Under the pieces are notes generated by a model, which was not told where the DNA came from, made no database searches, and saw only the letters and a list, made by a program, of their open reading frames with translations. Made by a program: the position numbers and the translations under genes. Below, in pieces: positions 1 through 7,486 of a stretch of DNA of 24,872 nt (position 1 is the first letter of the stretch; each line of letters starts with the position of its first letter). The DNA comes from CAWUJT01 sp963922715. Lineage in GTDB: Bacteria; Pseudomonadota; Alphaproteobacteria; Rhodobacterales; Rhodobacteraceae. Where the stretch lies: positions 1-24,872 of the forward strand of contig CAWUJT010000022.1 of NCBI GenBank assembly GCA_963922715.1, read 5' to 3'.

Positions 1-456
1 GATCAAGGCACATCATTTGCCACCCTTGCCGCTGAGATTGATGATCCAGAAGATGCGCAAAGATTGGCGGATTACGTCGGGCTTTTTCCCCGTACGGTTC
101 AGCATAAGATCACGGGAACATGGGACATACTCTACAGCTTGAAGGCTGCCGGCATCCCGGTTCATGCAATCACGAATTGGTCGTCGGAAACATGGCCACA
201 GGGGCTTAAGGCGCATCCTGAGTTGGGAGAAGTGTTTGACACCTTGGTGGTGTCAGGGCGTGAAGGCCTGATAAAACCCGATCCGCGCATTTATCATCTG
301 TTGTGTGAGCGCGCCGGTGTTTTGCCACAAGACTGTGTGTTCATTGATGATGGGGCGCATAATGTTGACGGGGCCAAAGCCGTCGGTATGGATGGGATCC
401 ATTTCACCGATCCTGTGGCACTCCAGAGCGCGTTGAATGAACGGGGGCTTTTATGA
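1..456 (+). CDS. HAD-family hydrolase, 5'-truncated by window edge
   Basis: The reading frame is open from base 1, so the true start lies upstream and only the last 151 codons are seen. HAD-superfamily motifs II to IV are visible in order: ITNWS (motif II), the lysine in GLIKPDPRIY (motif III) and the acidic VFIDDGAHNVDGA (motif IV). The nucleophile motif I (DxDx) must be in the missing part. The pattern fits HAD subfamily IA (haloacid-dehalogenase/YihX-like phosphatases). Its stop overlaps the phnJ start by 4 bases (ATGA), which implies translational coupling with the C-P lyase operon. A role in dephosphorylating a phosphonate-pathway sugar phosphate is inference from position. The family assignment is firm; the substrate is unknown. 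Confidence 0.85.
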   Translation, partial: DQGTSFATLAAEIDDPEDAQRLADYVGLFPRTVQHKITGTWDILYSLKAAGIPVHAITNWSSETWPQGLKAHPELGEVFDTLVVSGREGLIKPDPRIYHLLCERAGVLPQDCVFIDDGAHNVDGAKAVGMDGIHFTDPVALQSALNERGLL

Positions 457-1301
457 GCGATTACAACTTCGCCTATCTTGATGAGCAAACCAAGCGGATG
501 ATCCGTCGGGCCATTCTCAAAGGGCTTGCGATCCCGGGCTATCAGGTGCCCTTTGCCTCCCGCGAGATGCCGATGCCCTATGGCTGGGGCACGGGCGGGG
601 TCCAGGTCTCTGCCGCTGTTTTGACGCCTGAGGATTGCTTTAAGGTGATCGACCAAGGCGCGGATGACACCACCAACGCTGTCTCCATCCGCAGCTTCTT
701 TGAGCGCACCGCCGGTGTGCAAACCACCACACACACCGGTGATGCGACCGTCATTCAGACCCGCCACCGCATCCCCGAAGAGCCCCTGACCGAGGGGCAA
801 ATCCTCGTCTACCAAGTGCCGATCCCTGAACCCTTGCGCTTTCTGGAGCCGCGCGAAAGTGAAACCCGCAAAATGCACGCGCTAGAGGAATACGGGCTGA
901 TGCATGTCAAACTCTATGAGGACATCAGCCGCCATGGCCATATTGCCACCTCCTATGCCTATCCCGTGAAGGTGGAGGCGCGCTATGTGATGGACCCATC
1001 TCCGATCCCGAAATTCGACAATCCAAAGCTGGAGATGGCCGCGATCCAACTGTTTGGCGCGGGCCGAGAGCAGCGGATCTATGCGCTGCCGCCCTACACT
1101 CAGGTGGTCAGCCTCGATTTTGAGGATCACCCGTTCGAGGCCAGCAAAGCCGCCTATGCCTGTAGCCTATGCGGGGCGGAAGACAGCTATTTGGATGAGG
1201 TGATTGTCGATGACACCGGCGGGCGTATGTTTGTCTGTTCCGACACCGACTATTGCGAACGCCGCCGCGGGGCAGGGTATCGTGGAAAGGATGCAGCATG
1301 A
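453..1301 (+). CDS. phnJ: PhnJ, carbon-phosphorus lyase radical-SAM subunit
   Basis: 282 residues, the usual PhnJ length. The enzyme cleaves the C-P bond of alpha-D-ribose 1-methylphosphonate 5-phosphate, releasing methane (or another alkane) and ribose 1,2-cyclic phosphate 5-phosphate, with an Fe4S4 cluster and S-adenosylmethionine. The diagnostic cysteines are present: C237-x2-C240-x21-C262 for the cluster, and C268, matching the catalytic thiyl cysteine. G29 in IPGYQVPF matches the glycine proposed to carry a radical. In E. coli it acts in the PhnGHIJ core complex with PhnK. It starts inside the end of the HAD gene and ends overlapping the next gene, so it belongs to a tightly coupled operon. 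No key residue is missing. Confidence 0.97.
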   Translation: MSDYNFAYLDEQTKRMIRRAILKGLAIPGYQVPFASREMPMPYGWGTGGVQVSAAVLTPEDCFKVIDQGADDTTNAVSIRSFFERTAGVQTTTHTGDATVIQTRHRIPEEPLTEGQILVYQVPIPEPLRFLEPRESETRKMHALEEYGLMHVKLYEDISRHGHIATSYAYPVKVEARYVMDPSPIPKFDNPKLEMAAIQLFGAGREQRIYALPPYTQVVSLDFEDHPFEASKAAYACSLCGAEDSYLDEVIVDDTGGRMFVCSDTDYCERRRGAGYRGKDAA

Positions 1302-1870
1302 GTGGGCGAGTGATGCTTCTGACCCATGCCGAGGTGGTTGTGGATCCAGACACAATTGTACCCGATTGGAGGCTGAATGCCGTGGGCCAAGAGCGACATA
1401 GGCGTTTTGCAACCCAACCGATACTGGACGGTGTGACGGCAGTTTACAGCAGCACCGAGCGTAAGGCACACGAGGGTGCCGCTTTTGTCGCTGAGCGGCT
1501 TGGGCATGAGGTGCAGACCCGCGCAGAATTGAGCGAGAATGACCGGAGTTCGACGGGATTTCTACCCGAAGATGAGTTCTGGCCTGTCGTTCAAGTCTTC
1601 TTTGCAAAACCCGACGTTTCAACGCGCGGTTGGGAGACAGCGCGCGCTGCGCAATCTCGTTTTGTGAACGCAGTACGGGATGTTCTAACAGAAGCCCCAG
1701 AGGGCAATACGTTGATTGTCGCCCATGGCGGGGTTGCAACGCTGCTGCGCTGTTACCTTTTGGACAAAGACATCACCAAAGCTGAAGGCCAACCCCATGC
1801 CGGCGGTGGCTGCTGGTTCAGCTTCCCGCGGGGGATGGATAGCGCACCAACAGAATGGAAGGTAATATGA
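1298..1870 (+). CDS. Histidine phosphatase (phosphoglycerate mutase-like) inside the phn operon
   Basis: 190 residues from the ATG at 1298, which overlaps the phnJ stop as ATGA; a longer frame from 1253 is unlikely. Histidine-phosphatase features in order: LLTHAEV (residues 7-13) where the family has RHG/RHxE, YSSTERKA (50-57, R55), ELSEND (77-82) and the second catalytic histidine in VAHGG (141-145). The arginine before the first histidine is replaced by threonine (T9), so activity or substrate may differ from typical members. It sits between phnJ and phnK with 4-base overlaps on both sides, which ties it to phosphonate use. It could be a phosphatase for a pathway intermediate or a non-catalytic partner. 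The fold call is good; the function is open. Confidence 0.85.
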   Translation: MSGRVMLLTHAEVVVDPDTIVPDWRLNAVGQERHRRFATQPILDGVTAVYSSTERKAHEGAAFVAERLGHEVQTRAELSENDRSSTGFLPEDEFWPVVQVFFAKPDVSTRGWETARAAQSRFVNAVRDVLTEAPEGNTLIVAHGGVATLLRCYLLDKDITKAEGQPHAGGGCWFSFPRGMDSAPTEWKVI

Positions 1871-2637
1871 CTCCTTTGCTCTCGGTCCAAGGCATCTCCA
1901 AACGCTACGGCCCCCATATCGGGTGTGCCGATGTGTCTTTCGATCTCTACCCAGGTGAAGTGATGGGGATTGTTGGCGAAAGCGGCTCTGGCAAGACAAC
2001 GCTTCTGAACTGCCTGGCGGGGCATTTGCCGCCCGATGAGGGCGCGGTTTTGTTTGACACCCGCGTCGATGGCCTGCGCGACACCGTGCAAATGTCAGAG
2101 CCAGAGCGCCGGATGCTGGGCCGCACCGATTGGGCTTTTGTGCATCAGCACGCCCGCGATGGGTTGCGCATGGGCGTCAGCGCGGGCGGCAATGTGGGCG
2201 AGCGTCTGATGGCCGTGGGCGCGCGGCATTACGGCGACATCCGGGCCAGCGCACTCGATTGGCTGGCGCGTGTGGAGATCGACACAGGCCGGATCGACGA
2301 TCGCCCCACAACATTTTCCGGTGGCATGCAGCAACGCTTGCAAATTGCGCGGAATTTGGTCACGGGGCCACGGCTGGTGTTTATGGATGAGCCAACGGGG
2401 GGGTTGGATGTGTCCGTCCAGGCGCGGCTGCTCGATTTGTTGCGCGGGTTGGTGCGTGACATGGGCCTTGCCGCGATCATCGTCACCCATGATCTTGCGG
2501 TTGTCCGGCTTCTTGCGCATCGGTTGATGGTGATGAAATCAGGCTTTGTGGTTGAGACGGGGTTGACCGATCAGGTGCTGGACGATCCCCAGCACCCCTA
2601 TACACAACTCCTTGTGAGTTCCGTTTTGCAGGTATGA
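1867..2637 (+). CDS. phnK: PhnK, ATP-binding protein of the C-P lyase complex
   Basis: 256 residues from ATG 1867, chosen because it overlaps the previous stop (ATGA) and has GGAAGG five bases upstream; an ATG at 1855 adds four residues. It is an ABC-type ATPase with Walker A GESGSGKT (37-44), signature FSGGMQQR (150-157), Walker B LVFMDEP (170-176) and H-loop H208 in IVTHD. In E. coli, PhnK binds the PhnGHIJ core rather than a membrane transporter, and its ATPase activity is needed for C-P lyase function. The short insert before the signature and the C-terminal HPYTQLLV match PhnK and oligopeptide-permease-type ATPases. PhnK is preferred over a transporter because of its place directly before phnL. 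Confidence 0.95.
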   Translation: MTPLLSVQGISKRYGPHIGCADVSFDLYPGEVMGIVGESGSGKTTLLNCLAGHLPPDEGAVLFDTRVDGLRDTVQMSEPERRMLGRTDWAFVHQHARDGLRMGVSAGGNVGERLMAVGARHYGDIRASALDWLARVEIDTGRIDDRPTTFSGGMQQRLQIARNLVTGPRLVFMDEPTGGLDVSVQARLLDLLRGLVRDMGLAAIIVTHDLAVVRLLAHRLMVMKSGFVVETGLTDQVLDDPQHPYTQLLVSSVLQV

Positions 2638-2640
2638 TCT

Positions 2641-3324
2641 ATGATTGAGCTGACAGATGTTTCCAAGACCTTCACGCTGCACAACCAAGGCAGCACCGTC
2701 ATCGAGGTGCTCAGCGATGTGTCTTTATCCGTGCAGCCTGGCGAATGTGTCGCCTTAACCGGGGTATCAGGCGCGGGCAAATCAACCTTGATGCGGATGA
2801 TCTATGGCAATTATCGCGCCCAATCGGGGCAGATCGTCGTGGATGGTGTGGATGTGGCCCAAGCCGAGGCACGGGAAATCATCGCGCTGCGCCGCAAGAC
2901 CTTGGGCTATGTTAGTCAGTTCTTACGTGTTGTGCCCCGCGTGCCGACGCTAGAGGTGGTGGCAGAGCCCCTGTTGGCGGTTGGTGTTTCCCTTGCGGCA
3001 GCACAGAACCAGGCGCGCGCGCTTTTATCTCAGCTAAATGTGCCTGAGCCGCTGTGGGGGCTTTCGCCCACGACATTTTCCGGTGGCGAGCAACAGCGTG
3101 TCAATATCGCCCGCAGTTTTGTCTATGCGTATCCGGCGATGCTGTTAGATGAACCGACCGCAAGTCTCGATGCGGCCAACCGAGAGGTTGTCTTGTCGCT
3201 GATTGAAACGGCTAAGCGGCGCGGGGCCGCGCTGGTGGGCATCTTCCACGACGAAGCGGCCCGGGCGCGTGTCTGTGACCGTGAAGTGGACGTCAGCCAA
3301 TTTACGCCACAGAGGGCGGCATGA
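2641..3324 (+). CDS. phnL: PhnL, ABC-type ATPase of the phosphonate pathway
   Basis: 227 residues, the expected PhnL size. Motifs are Walker A GVSGAGKS (41-48), signature FSGGEQQR (146-153), Walker B AMLLDE (166-171) followed by PTASLD, and H203 in GIFHDE. The FHDE form in place of THD is typical of PhnL. The protein is cytosolic and works with PhnGHI to load ribose-triphosphate onto the phosphonate; together with PhnK it forms the stacked ATPases on the C-P lyase core. It begins three bases after the phnK stop and its own stop overlaps phnN (ATGA at 3321-3324). Sequence and context agree, so confidence is high. Confidence 0.95.
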   Translation: MIELTDVSKTFTLHNQGSTVIEVLSDVSLSVQPGECVALTGVSGAGKSTLMRMIYGNYRAQSGQIVVDGVDVAQAEAREIIALRRKTLGYVSQFLRVVPRVPTLEVVAEPLLAVGVSLAAAQNQARALLSQLNVPEPLWGLSPTTFSGGEQQRVNIARSFVYAYPAMLLDEPTASLDAANREVVLSLIETAKRRGAALVGIFHDEAARARVCDREVDVSQFTPQRAA

Positions 3325-3866
3325 ACCCGGGGCGCCTGATCGCTGTGGTTGGACCATCGGGCGTTGGCAAAGATAGCGTGATGGCGGGGATCGCCGCCGC
3401 ACGGCCCGAGGTGCGTCTGGTGCAAAGAGCCATCACACGCGCGCCCGGGCAGGGCGGAGAAGACTATCAAGCGCTTTCACAAGCGGCCTTTGACCAGGCC
3501 GCCGCACAGGGGGCGTTCTGTCTTTACTGGAGCGCCCATGGCCTGTCATACGGCCTGCCAAAAGATGTGCAGGCGGATGTGGCCGCGGGCCGGGACTGTC
3601 TGGCCAATCTTTCCAGAAGCGTTCTTGGCAAAGCGTCTGAGGTGTTTGCGACCTTGCGTGTTCTGCATATCACGGCCTCGCCCGAGGTTCTGGCCCAGCG
3701 GTTGCGTGATCGGGGCCGCGAGACAGCGACAGACATCAAAGCGCGGCTCGCCCAGGCTGACAAACCCCTGCCAGAGGGGTTAGATGTGATCACACTGTCC
3801 AATGATGGGACTTTGGCCGAGACCGTTTCGCGGGCCCTATCTGCACTCTACCCAGACAGCGCATAG
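3321..3866 (+). CDS. phnN: PhnN, ribose 1,5-bisphosphate phosphokinase
   Basis: 181 residues, normal for PhnN. It makes PRPP from ribose 1,5-bisphosphate with ATP, the last step that returns the sugar to nucleotide metabolism. The P-loop GPSGVGKDS lies at residues 11-19. The ITRAPGQGGEDYQALS stretch and YGLPKDVQADVAAGRD follow the guanylate-kinase-like fold of the family, and LRDRGRET fits the lid region. Its start is embedded in the end of phnL. The 3' end overlaps the convergent DUF1045 gene by 19 bases (3848-3866), so the two transcripts are antisense at their ends. The symbol rests on motif, length and operon position. Confidence 0.93.
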   Translation: MNPGRLIAVVGPSGVGKDSVMAGIAAARPEVRLVQRAITRAPGQGGEDYQALSQAAFDQAAAQGAFCLYWSAHGLSYGLPKDVQADVAAGRDCLANLSRSVLGKASEVFATLRVLHITASPEVLAQRLRDRGRETATDIKARLAQADKPLPEGLDVITLSNDGTLAETVSRALSALYPDSA

Positions 3867-4522
3867 GTTTGGATCACCTCAAAATGCCCATCTATCTCCC
3901 GTTCCCCCGCCAAAGCGAGACGATCCAGATTGAATGGTTCGGGCAAAGGGGGAAGGGCGTTCTCAACCTCAGCACGCCAGGTTTCGATGTCAGAGGACTG
4001 CAGGCGACCACTCAGGGTCAAATGAAACCGAAATTCGTCCAGAACGTAGGGATAGCCCCATGCAACCAACAGCGCCTCTTGCCTAGGGCTGAGGCCGGCT
4101 TGCCTGCGGCGCGTCAACTCCGCCGCGCTTGGTGCGGCCCGGAACGGGTCCAGCGCTTGCACACAGCTTGCCGCCACATGGTCGATGCTTTGGGTGGGGC
4201 CTTCCGGCGTCAACGCCAGGAACCGCCCGATCACAGACAACCGCAAGCCATCTGTATGACCAGCCGGGGTGGCTTGTGCCAGGTCCGCCACCGCTTGCGC
4301 GAGATCTTCTTGGGTGTAGCCTGCCGCCAATCGAAACGGTGGTTTGAGGGTGGCATGAAAGCCATATTTGCGCGGTGGTGTTGTGATCTCTGCCAGGCCT
4401 GTGATATCGAACGGGGGCGTGACCTCCCCATGCAGAATATCCCACCCCAACCAGCGGGCGCCAAACTCTGCCAGCTCAGACTGTTGGGGGACATAATATA
4501 TGGCAAATCGAGTATATGACAT
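3848..4522 (-). CDS. DUF1045 protein, 2H-phosphoesterase superfamily, phosphonate-associated
   Basis: 224 residues from the ATG at 4522, chosen because AGGGA lies seven bases upstream and SYTRFAIYYVP is a natural DUF1045 N-terminus; an upstream start at 4567 would run into phnM. Two HxTL motifs, HATL (56-59) and HLTL (167-170), are the paired catalytic motifs of LigT/2H phosphoesterases, which open cyclic or linear phosphodiesters. The family is known mainly from C-P lyase operons (putative phosphonate metabolism protein). Here it lies on the opposite strand between phnN and phnM. Since no phnP is visible, hydrolysis of the 1,2-cyclic ribose phosphate made by PhnJ is a reasonable but unproven role. 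Confidence 0.9.
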   Translation of the reverse strand: MSYTRFAIYYVPQQSELAEFGARWLGWDILHGEVTPPFDITGLAEITTPPRKYGFHATLKPPFRLAAGYTQEDLAQAVADLAQATPAGHTDGLRLSVIGRFLALTPEGPTQSIDHVAASCVQALDPFRAAPSAAELTRRRQAGLSPRQEALLVAWGYPYVLDEFRFHLTLSGRLQSSDIETWRAEVENALPPLPEPFNLDRLALAGEREIDGHFEVIQTYALSG

Positions 4523-4571
4523 GACTTCTTCCCTTGCTTCGGCCCCTATGACAGACGCAGATGACAAAACG

Positions 4572-5717
4572 ATGTCAGAGCCCGTGATTCTGGCAAATGC
4601 CGTGCTTGTGTTGCCCTACACCCTTTTGACCGGTTGGATCACAATTTCCAATGGGCGCATTGTCGAAATCGGTGTCGGGCAGAGTGTTCCCAAAGGCGCG
4701 ATCGATTGCCAAGGGGATTATGTTCTGCCTGGCCTGGTCGAACTGCACACTGATAACCTGGAACGCCACATGGAGCCGCGCCCCGGTGTTGATTGGCCCC
4801 ATTTGTCTGCGTTGCTTGCCCATGATGCAGAGCTCGCGTCAACAGGTATTACAACTGTTTTCGACGCATTGCGCGTCGGCTCCATTCATTCGTCAGATGG
4901 GGGGGGTTACGCTGAATATGCGCGCCCACTGGCCGATGAGCTGCTGGCGGCGCGGGCACAAGGCTACTTCAAGATCAGTCACTTTCTGCATTTGCGGGCC
5001 GAGATATGCTCGGAGACTTTGCTTGAAGAGATGGCGAAATTCGGCCCAGATGATCGTGTGGGCATCGTCAGCTTGATGGACCATACACCCGGGCAAAGGC
5101 AGTTTCGCGATGTCACCGCGCTGAAAACCTATCTGTCGAAAAAGCGCAATTTTAACGATGATGATTTTAACGTCCATGTCAAACGGCTTGAGGATTTGCA
5201 AACCCGCTTTGGTGCAAAGCATGAACATGGCGCGGTGCAAGAGGCGCGGCGCTATGGTGCGGTGCTGGCCAGCCACGACGATACAACGGCTGAACATGTT
5301 TTAACATCATCTCAACACGGCGTAGGCTTTGCAGAGTTTCCGACAACTCAGGAAGCGGCAGAGGCCTGCCATGCCAAAGGCATTGCCGTGATGATGGGGG
5401 CGCCAAACCTCATCCGGGGTGGATCGCATTCTGGAAATGTCGCGGCACAACACCTAGCTGAATTGGGGCTTCTGGATATTGTGTCGTCTGACTATGTGCC
5501 CTCTGCCTTATTGTTGGCGGCCTTCCGCTTGGCTGATATTTGGAACGACCTGCCGCGCGCTGTGTCTTGCGTAACCGAAAATCCTGCCCGGGCCACGGGT
5601 CTAAAGGATCGTGGGCGTCTTGAAATCAATCACCGTGGGGACGTTTTGCGCGTCCGCGCTGCAGGCGATACCCCAATTCTGCGCGGTGTTTGGAGCCAGG
5701 GTCACAGGGTTGCTTAA
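4572..5717 (+). CDS. phnM: PhnM, ribose 1-methylphosphonate 5-triphosphate diphosphatase
   Basis: 381 residues from ATG 4572, close to the 378 of E. coli PhnM. The enzyme removes diphosphate from alpha-D-ribose 1-methylphosphonate 5-triphosphate to give the PhnJ substrate. Amidohydrolase features are VELHTDN (56-62), LHLRAE (139-144), LMDHTPGQ (168-175), LASHDD (232-237) and SSDYVPS (305-311). The start is uncertain. In-frame ATGs at 4500, 4521 and 4548 exist; 4500 has the best Shine-Dalgarno-like GGGGG but would overlap the divergent DUF1045 gene. 4572 is preferred by family length. The gene is separated from the phnJ-N run by the DUF1045 gene, so it probably needs its own promoter in the short divergent gap. 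Confidence 0.94.
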   Translation: MSEPVILANAVLVLPYTLLTGWITISNGRIVEIGVGQSVPKGAIDCQGDYVLPGLVELHTDNLERHMEPRPGVDWPHLSALLAHDAELASTGITTVFDALRVGSIHSSDGGGYAEYARPLADELLAARAQGYFKISHFLHLRAEICSETLLEEMAKFGPDDRVGIVSLMDHTPGQRQFRDVTALKTYLSKKRNFNDDDFNVHVKRLEDLQTRFGAKHEHGAVQEARRYGAVLASHDDTTAEHVLTSSQHGVGFAEFPTTQEAAEACHAKGIAVMMGAPNLIRGGSHSGNVAAQHLAELGLLDIVSSDYVPSALLLAAFRLADIWNDLPRAVSCVTENPARATGLKDRGRLEINHRGDVLRVRAAGDTPILRGVWSQGHRVA

Positions 5718-5759
5718 CAAAACACGCGCCAAACCTGCCATAGAGCGCAGGAAGCGATT

Positions 5760-6638
5760 TCAGACCTCCCCAGCTAGGCGCTTTAAGTAGTCTCCGTAGT
5801 CGTTCTTTGCAAACACCTTGGCGCGGTCCAGAAGCTGTGCGTGATCAATCCAGCCTTGATCGAAAGCGATTTCTTCGGGGCATCCCACCTGCTGGCCTTG
5901 CCGTTCCGTCAGCGTGCGCACAAAGTTGCTGGCATCGAGCAAGCTGGCATGGGTGCCGGTGTCCAGCCAAGCAAAGCCACGTCCCATCCGTTCGACAGAC
6001 AGCGTGCCTTCGGCGAGGTACATGGACAGCAGGGAGGTGATCTCCAACTCACCCCGGGCGGAGGGTGTAACCTTTGCCGCGCGCGCCGGGGCTGTGCCGT
6101 CTAGGAAATAGAGGCCCGTAACAGCATAGTTTGAGGGCGGCACCGTCGGTTTTTCGATGATCGTTGTGGCCTGCCCCTGCGGATCAAAGCCAACAACGCC
6201 ATAACGTTCGGGGTCTGCGACTTGATAGCCAAAGACCGTCCCGCCTTCTGTTTTCTGGCTGGCATTGTGCAAGATATCCGGCAGGCCGTGGCCAAAGAAG
6301 ATATTGTCCCCCAGGACCAAAGCTGACGGCGCGCCCGCCAGGAAATCTTCTGTCAAAAGATAGGCCTGGGCCAGGCCATCGGGGGATGGCTGCACAATCC
6401 AGCTCAGTGATAGGCCCCATTGGCTGCCATCCCCCATCAATCGCTGGAACTGCGCCTGGTCCTGGGGTGTTGTGATGATCGCGATGTCGCGGATACCAGT
6501 CAGCATCAAGACCGACAAAGGGTAGTAAATCATCGGCTTGTCATAGATCGGCAAAAGCTGCTTTGACACGCCCATGGTGATCGGATAAAGCCGCGTGCCG
6601 GAGCCACCAGCCAGGATGATGCCTTTGCGCGCGGTCAT
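5760..6638 (-). CDS. rfbA: RfbA, glucose-1-phosphate thymidylyltransferase
   Basis: 292 residues, the usual RfbA/RmlA length. It joins dTTP and glucose 1-phosphate to make dTDP-glucose, the first step to dTDP-L-rhamnose. The nucleotidyltransferase signature GGSGTRLYP is at 11-19 with the conserved lysine in VSKQLLPIYDKPMIYYP (K26), and LGDNIFFG at 109-116 carries the metal-binding aspartate. It is the last gene of the rfbCBDA run: its ATG overlaps the rfbD stop by 4 bases, and GGAG lies eight bases upstream. It converges on phnM with a 42-base gap and no clear terminator. No missing residues were noted. Confidence 0.97.
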   Translation of the reverse strand: MTARKGIILAGGSGTRLYPITMGVSKQLLPIYDKPMIYYPLSVLMLTGIRDIAIITTPQDQAQFQRLMGDGSQWGLSLSWIVQPSPDGLAQAYLLTEDFLAGAPSALVLGDNIFFGHGLPDILHNASQKTEGGTVFGYQVADPERYGVVGFDPQGQATTIIEKPTVPPSNYAVTGLYFLDGTAPARAAKVTPSARGELEITSLLSMYLAEGTLSVERMGRGFAWLDTGTHASLLDASNFVRTLTERQGQQVGCPEEIAFDQGWIDHAQLLDRAKVFAKNDYGDYLKRLAGEV

Positions 6639-7486
6639 TTTTGGATCTCCAGCTGTCTCAAAACTTCGGTCAAATCATGTCTCCAATCAGGACGTTTGAG
6701 GCCAAATACGTCTTCGGTGCTTCGGCAATCAAGGCGTGAATTCAACGGGCGTTTGGCCGGTGTGGGATAGTTTTCTGTTAAAATCGGTGTCACTTTTATC
6801 GTACGGCTGGCTTGTCCGAAAATCTCTGTGGCAAAGTCATGCCAACTTGTATCAGGCGCGCCGCTGAAATGGTATGTGCCTGATTTTCCAATGTCAGTGG
6901 CCAGATGATCTGCGATGGTTAAGCATGCCTGCGCAATGGCAGAGGCAGGTGTTGGGCCACCGATTTGGTCGGCAACCACGTTCAGGCTGTCGCGGCTGTC
7001 CGACAAGCGCAACATGGTTTTCACGAAGTTCGATCCATGGGCCGAGAAGACCCAAGAGGTGCGCAGGATCGCAAAGCGCCCACCTGTAATGCGTACGGCA
7101 TCCTCCCCCTTCAGCTTTGAACGACCATAAGCATTCTGCGGGTTGGGTATATCTCCGGGGCACCATGCCTGTGTGCCATCCCCTGCGAACACATAGTCGG
7201 TCGAGAGATGCACAAACGGAATATCCAACTCCCGACACGCCTGTGCCATGGCAGCCGGCGCATCGCCGTTGATCACGGTGGCCCGTGCTTCTTCCTCTTC
7301 TGCGCGGTCCACGGCGGTGTAGGCGGCGGCATTGATCACGACGTGCGGGCGGTGGGCGTTGATTGCGTTGGCACAAGCGGCAGGATCGGACAGATCGGCC
7401 TGATCGCGCCCAAGGGCCACGACATCAGCCAGACGTTGTAACTCGGTGGCCACTTGACCTGTGCGCCCAAAGATAAGGATGCTCAT
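6635..7486 (-). CDS. rfbD: RfbD, dTDP-4-dehydrorhamnose reductase
   Basis: 283 residues from ATG 7486, which overlaps the rfbB stop by 4 bases; a longer frame to 7552 would extend into rfbB. It performs the last, NAD(P)H-dependent step to dTDP-L-rhamnose. It is a short-chain dehydrogenase-type protein with the N-terminal nucleotide-binding GRTGQVA (7-13), INAAAYTAVD (51-60), STDYVFAG (95-102) and the catalytic YGRSK (120-124). These are standard RmlD features. Its coupling on both sides (rfbB before, rfbA after) supports equal expression of the pathway enzymes. Confidence 0.96.
   Translation of the reverse strand: MSILIFGRTGQVATELQRLADVVALGRDQADLSDPAACANAINAHRPHVVINAAAYTAVDRAEEEEARATVINGDAPAAMAQACRELDIPFVHLSTDYVFAGDGTQAWCPGDIPNPQNAYGRSKLKGEDAVRITGGRFAILRTSWVFSAHGSNFVKTMLRLSDSRDSLNVVADQIGGPTPASAIAQACLTIADHLATDIGKSGTYHFSGAPDTSWHDFATEIFGQASRTIKVTPILTENYPTPAKRPLNSRLDCRSTEDVFGLKRPDWRHDLTEVLRQLEIQK

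Noticed and set aside
294..878. 194-codon frame on - across the HAD and phnJ genes
   Set aside because: It is antisense to two coupled genes with intact catalytic motifs and has no family signature.
3869..4519. 216-codon frame on + through the DUF1045 gene
   Set aside because: The minus-strand frame has both HxTL motifs and a good ribosome binding site. The plus frame is rich in Arg, Gln and Cys without any recognisable pattern.
5734..5751. Terminator between convergent phnM and rfbA
   Set aside because: CCTGC/GCAGG gives only a 5-bp stem with an 8-base loop and no T-run on either side.
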